Below, piece after piece: positions 1 to 5,367 of a stretch of DNA of 5,367 bases. The stretch lies in assembly GCA_947628445.1 (NCBI GenBank), contig CANQZX010000064.1, positions 1-5,367 of the forward strand, in the 5' to 3' direction. The notes under the pieces are model-generated. The model did not search any database, was not told the DNA's origin, and saw nothing but the letters and a program-made list of their open reading frames with translations. Positions within the stretch are counted from its first letter, which is position 1. Every line of letters begins with the position of its first letter. The position numbers were made by a program, and so were the translations under genes. The stretch is from an uncultured Bacilli bacterium (GTDB lineage Bacteria; Bacillota_I; Bacilli_A; RF39; UBA660).

Positions 1-50
1 AAAAAAAAAAAAAAAAAATCAAGTATTGCATCAATTTCATGCATACTTGA
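1..50 (-). terminator. Rho-independent terminator of the rpmG-efp operon
   Basis: On the minus strand, 11 bases after the efp stop codon, a hairpin forms between 39-50 (ATGCATACTTGA) and 19-31, with one bulged base near 26/27 and a 7-base loop (32-38). It is followed directly by an unbroken run of 18 T. Stem plus U-tract is the classical intrinsic terminator. The T-run reaches the window edge, so its true length is unknown. Confidence 0.88.
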
Positions 51-61
51 CAATTATTTGA

Positions 62-622
62 CTATGCTCGAGAAGAATACTTACCATCTTTCGTGGAAAT
101 AATAATTTTTTCTCCTTCGTTAATGAAAAGTGGCACCTTTACGGTATAACCCGTTTCAATTTTCGCATCTTTCGTCGCATTAGTTGCTGTATTACCTTTA
201 ACTGCTGGTTCCGTTTCAATAACTTCGTATTCCACTTTTTCAGGTAAGGTAATACCAATTATTTCGCCTTCATAAAAATCAATATCGATTTCCATGCCTT
301 CTTTAATAAAATGAACGGCATCGCCTAAAGTAGCTGCTGGAATTTCAATTTGATCATAAGTTGCACTATTCATAAAGACATAATCATTACCTTGACTATA
401 TAAATATTGGGCTTTTGTTTTATCGATATGGGCTCTAGTTACTTTAATATTCGTATTATAAGTATTTTCGACAATAGAACCCGTTCTTAAATTCCGAAGT
501 TTAATCCGGACAAAAGCTGGTCCTTTCCCAGGTTTAACATGTTGGAATTCGACGATAGAACATAAATTGCCATCGATAATAATCGTCATTCCATTTTTAA
601 TATCATTAATATTAATATCCAT
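62..622 (-). CDS. efp: Elongation factor P
   Basis: Translation factor that binds between the ribosomal P and E sites and relieves stalling at consecutive prolines. The 186-residue product has the usual length and the three-domain plan: a KOW-like domain I (about 1-65) and two OB-fold domains (about 66-127 and 128-186). The tip loop of domain I reads HVKPGKGPAFVR, with the functional lysine at K33. The C-terminal family signature runs from K151 (K-D-A) through G158 and VP (163-164) to G170. The ATG is preceded by AGAAGGTGA (629-637) at 6-base spacing, and this site overlaps the rpmG stop codon, so the two genes are co-transcribed and probably translationally linked. The stop is TAG. The loop is PGKGP, not the PGKGA type of Bacillus; this form is associated with EF-Ps active without lysine modification. 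Identity is certain; the modification state is inferred. Confidence 0.98.
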   Translation of the reverse strand: MDININDIKNGMTIIIDGNLCSIVEFQHVKPGKGPAFVRIKLRNLRTGSIVENTYNTNIKVTRAHIDKTKAQYLYSQGNDYVFMNSATYDQIEIPAATLGDAVHFIKEGMEIDIDFYEGEIIGITLPEKVEYEVIETEPAVKGNTATNATKDAKIETGYTVKVPLFINEGEKIIISTKDGKYSSRA

Positions 623-635
623 CTAAAATCACCTT

Positions 636-803
636 CTAACTTCTTTTTTCTTTAAATGTTACAGTTTTACGACAAGTTGGACAATATTTATTTAATTCCA
701 ACCGTTCCGTTGTATTTTTCTTATTTTTTTCTGTAGGGCGAATTTCAAAGCCACAGTTAGGGCATTTTAATTGGGTCCGCACCCGATTTTCTTTTTTTGC
801 CAT
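636..803 (-). CDS. rpmG: 50S ribosomal protein L33, zinc-binding (C+) form
   Basis: A small structural protein of the large ribosomal subunit, 55 residues, translated by hand from the minus strand. It begins MAKKENRVRTQLKCPNCGFE and carries the L33 core KNKKNTTERLELNKYCP. Two CxxC pairs (CPNC at 14-17 and CPTC at 41-44) form the zinc ribbon, making this the C+ form rather than the cysteine-free form some bacteria make under zinc limitation. The ATG (801-803) follows a strong AGAGGAGG site (811-818) at 7-base spacing. It is first in a two-gene operon with efp, 13 bases apart, behind the promoter at 837-865. A class B PBP next to rpmG is, as I recall, a conserved pairing in Bacilli such as staphylococci, which supports the call. 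Confidence 0.96.
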   Translation of the reverse strand: MAKKENRVRTQLKCPNCGFEIRPTEKNKKNTTERLELNKYCPTCRKTVTFKEKRS

Positions 804-836
804 CAGAATACCTCCTCTGCATCAATTTCTTTAACC

Positions 837-865
837 ATTATAACCAAACTTTGGACTTTTTTCAA
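837..865 (-). promoter_or_regulatory. Sigma-A type promoter of rpmG-efp
   Basis: On the minus strand TTGAAA (860-865) and a perfect TATAAT (837-842) are separated by exactly 17 bases. The expected start point lies near 830, giving a leader of about 25 bases before the rpmG ATG. The spacer contains an 11-base inverted repeat, CCAAA-G-TTTGG (844-854), whose role is unknown. No convincing terminator separates this promoter from the PBP gene upstream, so some read-through is possible. Confidence 0.87.
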
Positions 866-931
866 CCAAAAAGTACGGAATTTATGTAAAATTAGCGCTC
901 TTTTTAATTATATGGAATTAATCTTAAAATA

Positions 932-2899
932 TTAATTTTCGGAATGAGGATTATATTGGGCTAAAAAGTTAGTAATTTCGTTAGTCATACGACGGGCTCC
1001 ATAATACATGGCCTCGCTTCGCCCATTCCGGTACGAAATATTTGGCGTAATTACCACCACACTATACTGAGGATCATCTTTTGGAAAATAACCGGCGAAA
1101 GCCGAGGAAACAGTCGAGGTTTCCATAACACCATCGTGATTATTATCAATAAATGTTTGACTCGTCCCAGTTTTACCAACCGGATTTAAGGATACATCAA
1201 CATATCCTTTTCCTGTTCCTTCACTTAAAACTTTACTCATACCTAAACGAATTCGTTCTAAAACCTCACTACTTAAATCAATGTCATTTAATACTTTTGG
1301 TTTGCTCGTTTTTATGATGCTTTCATCACTAATAATCTTTTGCATTAAAGCAAGTTGATATCTTTGGCCACTAGCAACACTATTCACATACTGGATAACC
1401 TCAATTGGGGTATAAGTATCATATTGGCCAATTGCTAAATTAAGGAGTAAATCATCAGCAATTGCCGCACCCTTAATTCCGGCGACTTCTCCCGGCAAAT
1501 CAATTCCTGTAATAGCCCCTAAACCAAAGTTGGCTAAAGTATCCCGGTAGATTTGAAAATGCTCGGCCGTAGCATTTAATTTCAGATTTGGATAATATTT
1601 ATTGCCCGTAAGACCAATCGCAATTAAAAACTGATAATAATTGGAAGATTGGGCTAAAGCCGTAAGATCATTAATGCGCCCTAAACTTTTATGACTGCAT
1701 TTAGCGGGTACCGCATAAAGTTTCACACACCCATCGGTTATATACTTATCCATCGTAATTAAATTATATTTATACCCCACCGCAATAGTGGCTCCTTTAA
1801 CTGCCGAACCAATCGTATACGAGGTATTTATATTATTGGTTGCCACATCCGTAAATGTACCATCTTGATTTAATCTTTTCCCGGCTAAAGCAATTATCGC
1901 CCCAGTATTTGGATTACTAACTACCGCATAACTTTCTTTATAATATTCGGTATTAGCAAAACTTTTCTTTCCTAACATTATTTTATCTTCCAGAGTTGCT
2001 TCTACTTGTTTTTGAATATCAATATCAATGGCTAAAACTAAATCTTTACCCCGTTGGGCTTCTTTAATTAAAGTTAAAGTATTATCCTTATTAACTTGAT
2101 AAACGGCTTTTTCCCCTTTTAAAAATTCTTCATATTCTTTTTCTAAATAACTCCGGCCGACAATATCGGTGATTTCATAACCCTGGGCTAAATAACTATT
2201 TTTCTCTTCTCGCGCAATTGGGCCTACCGAACCCAAAACACTTTTCATCGTATCACCATAGACATAATGCCTTTGCCAACTCATTTCAATAGTAATTCCC
2301 GGCAAATTAGATTCGGCCACTAAAGCACATTCGGCATCACTGGCTTTATTTAAAATAACCTTTTTTTGATAATTATACCCTTCATTCATTAAACTATAAA
2401 TTAATGCCGCCTTTTGTTCTTCAATACTATAATTCAACATATCATCAGTAATTCGTTCATATTGTTTTTCTTTAATCTCATTGGTTGTTAATTTTCGTTC
2501 CTCTACCATTTGCCATTCTTCTTCCGTAATTAATAAATTACCATCATTTAAAACCAACCAATAATCTTTTAATACTTGCGTACTTGGTTGTCCCACATTT
2601 AAGATTTTACCTAACCGTCTGGCAATTGCAATTTCCTCTTTAGTTGTAATTCCCTTTATTTTATGATACATAATCGTATTAATCCCAATATTATCAACAA
2701 TTATTTTTCCATTAGTATCTAAAATCCGTCCTCGCGGGGCACTTAAACCCAAGACCGTTACATTTGTTTTTTCGGCTAGCTTTTTTTGATAGTCCTCATG
2801 TTTAATTACTCCAAGAAAAAATAATCTAATACTAATTATTAGAAAAAATAAAATAATTAAGAGTATTACAATTCGGCTTTTTTTCATTATTCTAATCAT
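932..2899 (-). CDS. Class B penicillin-binding protein (peptidoglycan D,D-transpeptidase)
   Basis: Membrane-anchored transpeptidase that cross-links peptidoglycan stem peptides on the outer face of the membrane; 655 residues, typical of class B PBPs. A basic N-terminus and one membrane segment (about 8-30) precede the PBP dimerisation region (about 50-270), which opens with APRGRILD (54-61) and includes the IVGRS-LEKEYE motif near 246-257. The transpeptidase domain (about 320-645) has S365-AV-K368 with the nucleophilic serine, S418-S-N420, and K576-T-G578. No transglycosylase domain is present. After KTG there is an EF-hand-like loop, D585-N-N-H-D589-G, and a Cys pair at C391/C401. An in-frame TAA sits immediately before the first ATG; a second ATG at 2885-2887 (Met5) is also possible, and neither has a clear ribosome-binding site. 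It is PBP2/FtsI/SpoVD-like, but elongation versus division cannot be told from sequence, so no symbol is given. Confidence 0.95.
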   Translation of the reverse strand: MIRIMKKSRIVILLIILFFLIISIRLFFLGVIKHEDYQKKLAEKTNVTVLGLSAPRGRILDTNGKIIVDNIGINTIMYHKIKGITTKEEIAIARRLGKILNVGQPSTQVLKDYWLVLNDGNLLITEEEWQMVEERKLTTNEIKEKQYERITDDMLNYSIEEQKAALIYSLMNEGYNYQKKVILNKASDAECALVAESNLPGITIEMSWQRHYVYGDTMKSVLGSVGPIAREEKNSYLAQGYEITDIVGRSYLEKEYEEFLKGEKAVYQVNKDNTLTLIKEAQRGKDLVLAIDIDIQKQVEATLEDKIMLGKKSFANTEYYKESYAVVSNPNTGAIIALAGKRLNQDGTFTDVATNNINTSYTIGSAVKGATIAVGYKYNLITMDKYITDGCVKLYAVPAKCSHKSLGRINDLTALAQSSNYYQFLIAIGLTGNKYYPNLKLNATAEHFQIYRDTLANFGLGAITGIDLPGEVAGIKGAAIADDLLLNLAIGQYDTYTPIEVIQYVNSVASGQRYQLALMQKIISDESIIKTSKPKVLNDIDLSSEVLERIRLGMSKVLSEGTGKGYVDVSLNPVGKTGTSQTFIDNNHDGVMETSTVSSAFAGYFPKDDPQYSVVVITPNISYRNGRSEAMYYGARRMTNEITNFLAQYNPHSEN

Positions 2900-2940
2900 T
2901 TATTAGTATTTCAAATTAATAATATTTCATACAATATATT

Positions 2941-2946
2941 AGGTGA
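2941..2946 (+). promoter_or_regulatory. Ribosome-binding site that fixes the start of the DUF2624-like gene
   Basis: AGGTGA lies 5 bases before ATG 2952. An in-frame GTG at 2943 falls inside this site and therefore cannot sensibly be the start. No convincing -35/-10 pair was found between the PBP start and this site. Confidence 0.75.
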
Positions 2947-2951
2947 TTTTT

Positions 2952-3215
2952 ATGTATAGTATTATCGAAAAGTATATGAATAAATTAACCGTGGATGATG
3001 TAAATAATTTTGCCTTAAGCAAAAATTGTTCTTTAAGTGAAGAAGAATTAAATTTTACTTTTATTTTTATCAAAAAGAATTGGCGTGATATAATAAGCAA
3101 TCCTAATGTTTTTGATATCAATCGTTATAAAAATAAATATAGTCCCGAGAATTTTGAAAAGGTTAAAAAAATATACACCGAATACTTTCAAAGATATTCT
3201 ATGTATTTAAAATAA
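2952..3215 (+). CDS. Small DUF2624-like (YqfT-like) protein
   Basis: An 87-residue soluble, probably helical protein with no signal peptide, membrane segment or cysteine-rich motif apart from a single Cys near residue 26. It begins MYSIIEKYMNKLTVDDVNNF. The layout resembles the DUF2624/YqfT family of Bacilli: an N-terminal helix, an LT-xx-D/E-L-like turn, a hydrophobic stretch with LS-x-EE (about residues 29-33), an Asn/Phe-rich link (NPNVFDI), and a closing YSPENFEKVKKIYTEY helix. This is recognised by pattern from memory, not by search. The function of that family is unknown. ATG 2952 is chosen because the AGGTGA site sits 5 bases ahead. The gene diverges from the PBP gene and its stop codon lies inside the terminator stem that follows. 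In staphylococci a DUF2624 gene lies, as I recall, in the same broad neighbourhood as a class B PBP and rpmG, which fits an old shared gene order. Confidence 0.72.
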   Translation: MYSIIEKYMNKLTVDDVNNFALSKNCSLSEEELNFTFIFIKKNWRDIISNPNVFDINRYKNKYSPENFEKVKKIYTEYFQRYSMYLK

Positions 3216-3246
3216 GAACAGGTCATACAAAACTGTTCTTATTTTT
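3209..3246. terminator. Shared hairpin terminator between convergent genes
   Basis: A perfect 13-bp stem pairs 3209-3221 (AAAATAAGAACAG) with 3233-3245 (CTGTTCTTATTTT) across an 11-base loop. It serves the plus-strand small gene, whose TAA is inside the left arm, and the minus-strand surface gene, whose stop lies 5 bases beyond the right end. The T-run is stronger on the plus strand (TTTTT, 3242-3246). On the minus strand the U-tract is only the TTTT of the stem, so termination in that direction is probably weaker. Confidence 0.85.
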
Positions 3247-3250
3247 CTAA

Positions 3251-5122
3251 TTAATTCCAAGATAACCGGAATGGGTTTGTTTTACTGCCATCTCCGCTTG
3301 TTATTTTAGTCGAAGAGTCTAAATAGAAGACTGGCCGCACGCCATTAGCCGCCTCCACGCCTCGTGAATAACTGTCAGTCACATCGCCTTCAAAGTTAAT
3401 TTCCCATGCATCGTAACCGCAGTCATCTATACGAGAAATTGTCCATTCATCTAACCCCATATACATCCAGTTATTTACTCCACCTTCTTGAGTATATTCA
3501 TCAGTTCCAAATGAAATATTCCATGCTTTTGGATATGCTGCATATCCATAATCACTTACATACATTATACCTATCTGATCTTGATATGTTAGGTCTTCAT
3601 CAGTACATTCTATTGCAGTTCTATTATCGTCTTCCGCATAACAGCTCTTATCACTTGTAGTTATCTTTTCTGCTCCTAGTTCTTTATTATATACTTCTTT
3701 TGATGCATCACCAACGAAACAACCACCCGTTATCCATTTATGTTCATTTATATGGCCTTCTAAATCACTTATTTTATCTATCATATAATTATAATAAAAT
3801 TGATTCAAGTTTATTTTATTTAAATTACTCTTTTGCCACATGTTAATATTATTATCATCCATAGAATTTCCTTTTGAACTATTCCAACTATATGCTGCTA
3901 AACTTGCTAAATTATTCCCCTTGTAAGTATCTTCAAGATACAAGTTTCCTCTGTACGCTCCACTTGGAGCTGTTTCATCATCTCCTAGTTCGTCTTTAGT
4001 AGCATAATCATACTTGATTAATTTCATTTCATATTCGCCTGATTCATTTGGAAATAAGCCAATTATTCGATAAAGGTCGGCATCAGAATTACAATCATTT
4101 TGAGTGCTTGTTCCATCTAAACATACATAGTTTTTAACTGCTTCACTTGAGCCACTATAACGATAACTATTATCATTGGCACTTAAAGTCGCATTTTCTA
4201 TTCCAAGCTTAGTCAATTCTTCAGTATTATGCTTATATAATGTTACGACACCATCTTGATTGTCCTTAGCTAACAATACTTCTACAATGGTTTCTTGATA
4301 TTCTTCTTTTTGTAATATTAAGGTAGCATCAAAGGTTTTGCCTGTATTATTATTTTGATCACTATCTAAGTTTATTAAAGTTACTGTTATTTCCCATTCA
4401 TGCGTTGTCATATTCGGTAAGTTTTCTCTTTCTTCATCTTTTTCGTCATTACTGGTATGGATATTTTCATATTTTAGTAATATCATTCCCTTAGCTTCTG
4501 TGATATCAAAACCACTGATAGTTACATCTTCAGTACTATCTTCTGTTTTTCTTTTAGTAGAGATACTATCATAATATGTTAGATTTTCAATATCTGCTTG
4601 ATTTAATTCTTTAGTTTCCCCTGTTGCTTTATTGGTTTCTTTAACAGTTAAGATTAATTCGGGTACTTTAGTTGTATGAGTTCCATCTGGGGCCGTGATA
4701 GTTTTATCTTCTTGTTCAATTCCCGGTTTAATATCTCCACTTTCATCCTTAAAATTAGTATATCTTAATTCATTAGTATTAATTTTTAAATAGACATAAT
4801 AACTATCACTAGCTTCATTAGTCGCATCATTAGCTGTTAATTTTGCTTTTGCTATCGTTTTTCCTTCTTCACTACCCATACCTGAGGCAAAGTTATCCAT
4901 GTTAGCGGTAATTTCAATTGTTTCACCATTTTCAAAAGTTAAAACATCAGTAGTACCACTTTCCGCATTAATATTAACATCTTTTTTACCAGTATTTTTT
5001 GAAGCAAAAAAGGCATAGGCCGCACCAATAGCTACCAAAGATAAAGTAACAATCGCAATTAAAGATAAGATTAAAGTTTTCTTTTTATTTTCCTTTCTTA
5101 AATTATTCTTTTCTTCATTCAT
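3251..5122 (-). CDS. Surface-exposed protein: TasA/SipW-type N-terminus, beta-rich stalk, lectin-like C-terminal domain
   Basis: A 623-residue exported acidic protein of unknown function. After a Lys-rich start comes one hydrophobic segment (about 16-40) ending AIGAAYAFFASKN, followed by a TGTTDVL-like stretch (about 55-61). This resembles TasA/CalY precursors, which are cut by the SipW signal peptidase after a similar A-x-A site. Residues about 41-280 look like one or two beta-sandwich domains with many alternating Thr/Ile/Val strands. Residues about 330-623 carry W-rich motifs, notably GLDEWTIS (556-563) and GVRPVFYL (594-601), then KITSGDGSKTNPFRL. These recall DUF6273-type, C-type-lectin/formylglycine-enzyme-like domains common in gut Firmicutes surface proteins. 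Six Cys (334, 344, 468, 494, 506, 568) all lie in that domain and could form three disulfides. There is no LPxTG anchor. ATG 5122 is preferred; GTG 5128 is the alternative. The gene is monocistronic, with a promoter region that may be phase-variable. Confidence 0.88.
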   Translation of the reverse strand: MNEEKNNLRKENKKKTLILSLIAIVTLSLVAIGAAYAFFASKNTGKKDVNINAESGTTDVLTFENGETIEITANMDNFASGMGSEEGKTIAKAKLTANDATNEASDSYYVYLKINTNELRYTNFKDESGDIKPGIEQEDKTITAPDGTHTTKVPELILTVKETNKATGETKELNQADIENLTYYDSISTKRKTEDSTEDVTISGFDITEAKGMILLKYENIHTSNDEKDEERENLPNMTTHEWEITVTLINLDSDQNNNTGKTFDATLILQKEEYQETIVEVLLAKDNQDGVVTLYKHNTEELTKLGIENATLSANDNSYRYSGSSEAVKNYVCLDGTSTQNDCNSDADLYRIIGLFPNESGEYEMKLIKYDYATKDELGDDETAPSGAYRGNLYLEDTYKGNNLASLAAYSWNSSKGNSMDDNNINMWQKSNLNKINLNQFYYNYMIDKISDLEGHINEHKWITGGCFVGDASKEVYNKELGAEKITTSDKSCYAEDDNRTAIECTDEDLTYQDQIGIMYVSDYGYAAYPKAWNISFGTDEYTQEGGVNNWMYMGLDEWTISRIDDCGYDAWEINFEGDVTDSYSRGVEAANGVRPVFYLDSSTKITSGDGSKTNPFRLSWN

Positions 5123-5132
5123 TACCACGACA

Positions 5133-5139
5133 CTCCTCT
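5133..5139 (-). promoter_or_regulatory. Ribosome-binding site of the surface-protein gene
   Basis: AGAGGAG on the minus strand lies 10 bases before ATG (5120-5122) and only 4 bases before an in-frame GTG (5126-5128). The spacing and the commoner start codon favour ATG, giving 623 rather than 625 residues, but the GTG cannot be excluded. Confidence 0.75.
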
Positions 5140-5154
5140 ATTTTTTATATTTTT

Positions 5155-5183
5155 ATTATACATCTAAATAGATGTAATATCCA
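5155..5183 (-). promoter_or_regulatory. Proximal candidate promoter of the surface-protein gene
   Basis: On the minus strand TGGATA (5178-5183, 4 of 6 matches to TTGACA) and a perfect TATAAT (5155-5160) are 17 bases apart. The start point would be near 5148, giving a short leader of about 26 bases before the ATG. An inverted repeat fills its spacer, so a repressor bound there would block polymerase. Confidence 0.62.
5159..5176. repeat. 8+2+8 inverted repeat, candidate operator
   Basis: TACATCTA-AA-TAGATGTA is a perfect dyad with 8-base arms and a 2-base centre. It occupies the spacer of the proximal promoter and overlaps the -10 box by two bases. Size and placement suit a dimeric repressor, but the cognate regulator is not recognised. 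In a transcript from the distal promoter the same bases could also fold as a hairpin in the leader. Confidence 0.6.
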
Positions 5184-5221
5184 GACATAAGAAAAAATAT
5201 TTTTTTCCTATCTTCCCTTTT

Positions 5222-5248
5222 ATTATATATATATATATATATGGTCAA
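5222..5248 (-). promoter_or_regulatory. Distal candidate promoter with a TA-repeat spacer
   Basis: On the minus strand TTGACC (5243-5248, 5 of 6 matches) and a perfect TATAAT (5222-5227) are 15 bases apart, and the spacer is made of TA dinucleotides. At 15 bases the spacing is two short of optimal; one added TA unit would make it 17. A start here would give a leader of about 95 bases that includes the operator-like dyad and an AT-only palindrome (5192-5205). Boxes and spacing are seen directly; promoter activity is inferred. Confidence 0.5.
5224..5242. repeat. (TA)9 dinucleotide tract
   Basis: Nineteen bases of unbroken TA repeat lie in the divergent region between the surface-protein gene and the plus-strand gene at 5322. 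Tracts of this kind change length by slipped-strand mispairing during replication. It overlaps the spacer and -10 box of the distal candidate promoter. Confidence 0.9.
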
Positions 5249-5267
5249 GCCCCAAAAAGTCAAAAAA

Positions 5268-5296
5268 ATGCAAGAAAGAGAAAAACATGCTAAAAT
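5268..5296 (+). promoter_or_regulatory. Candidate extended -10 promoter of the gene starting at 5322
   Basis: TGC-TAAAAT (5288-5296) is an extended -10 element. A poor -35 (ATGCAA, 5268-5273) lies 17 bases ahead, so the TGn motif would have to carry much of the recognition. The expected start is near 5303, about 19 bases before the ATG. Confidence 0.5.
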
Positions 5297-5321
5297 AAAA
5301 AAGTAAGATGGTGATGAAAAG

Positions 5322-5367
5322 ATGTTTAGACCAAATGATATGAGTAAAGAACAAATAAAAATGTTCA
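5322..5367 (+). CDS. Start of an unidentified gene, cut by the window edge
   Basis: Only 15 codons are visible, reading MFRPNDMSKEQIKMF, with no stop before the edge. A ribosome-binding site GGTGATG (5310-5316) lies 5 bases before the ATG, and an extended -10 promoter precedes it, so this is a real gene start and not a chance frame. The visible residues are polar and Met-rich with no signal peptide, suggesting a cytoplasmic or helical N-terminus. Too little is present to name a family. It diverges from the surface-protein gene and shares its 5129-5321 regulatory region. Confidence 0.65.
   Translation, partial: MFRPNDMSKEQIKMF

Noticed and set aside
904..921. AT hairpin TTAATT/AATTAA downstream of the PBP gene as a terminator
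   Set aside because: Six A-T pairs only and no T-run after it on the minus strand.
2943..2951. GTG 2943 as start of the small plus-strand gene
   Set aside because: The GTG is part of the AGGTGA ribosome-binding site for ATG 2952.
2939..3121. 60-residue minus-strand reading frame antisense to the DUF2624-like gene
   Set aside because: It lies almost wholly opposite the plus-strand gene, has no ribosome-binding site and resembles no family; it is a shadow frame.
3406..3660. 84-residue plus-strand frame inside the surface-protein gene
   Set aside because: His/Leu/Tyr-rich translation typical of the reverse complement of a real gene, no ribosome-binding site.
3251..4150. Diversity-generating retroelement target in the lectin-like domain
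   Set aside because: No template repeat and no reverse transcriptase are present in the window; fold resemblance alone is not enough.
62..5122. Mycoplasma-type code with TGA as Trp
   Set aside because: All Trp in the long genes are TGG and full-length proteins are obtained with the standard code.
5308..5343. Tiny overlapping frame (ATG 5308 to TGA 5343) in front of and across the partial gene start
   Set aside because: Only 11 codons, no separate ribosome-binding site, and it overlaps the better-supported start at 5322.

Overview
This window is AT-rich DNA that reads well in the standard bacterial code: every visible Trp is TGG and TGA is not reassigned. Shine-Dalgarno sites are strong (AGAGGAGG, AGAAGGTGA) and sigma-A type promoters are clear. 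The gene content is a zinc-ribbon L33 protein, EF-P, a class B PBP, a DUF2624-like protein and a TasA-like surface protein. Together these point to a low-GC Firmicute, most likely an uncultured gut-type member of the Bacilli (RF39-like). The lineage is inferred from gene style, not proven.

Layout. Positions 1-50 hold the terminator of the leftmost operon, read on the minus strand. Positions 62-803 hold a compact minus-strand operon, rpmG (L33, 636-803) then efp (62-622). It is driven by an almost perfect promoter at 837-865, and the efp ribosome-binding site overlaps the rpmG stop codon. Positions 932-2899 hold a minus-strand class B penicillin-binding protein with all three active-site motifs. 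A small plus-strand gene (2952-3215, DUF2624-like) diverges from it. This gene converges on a large minus-strand surface-protein gene (3251-5122), and the two share a hairpin terminator at 3209-3246. Positions 5129-5321 are a divergent regulatory region, and at 5322 a plus-strand gene begins that is cut by the window edge.

The housekeeping half (translation factor, ribosomal protein, cell-wall transpeptidase) looks ordinary for the Bacilli. The exception is the EF-P loop, which reads PGKGP, the hallmark of EF-Ps that work with an unmodified lysine.

The most interesting part is the right end. The surface protein has a TasA/SipW-type N-terminus, a beta-rich stalk and a C-terminal domain that looks lectin-like. 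Upstream of it lie two stacked candidate promoters. The distal one has a (TA)9 tract as its -35/-10 spacer, currently 15 bp, so one extra TA unit would give the optimal 17 bp. The proximal one has an 8+2+8 inverted repeat filling its spacer. This is the arrangement expected of a phase-variable, repressor-controlled surface gene, but it is inferred from sequence alone.
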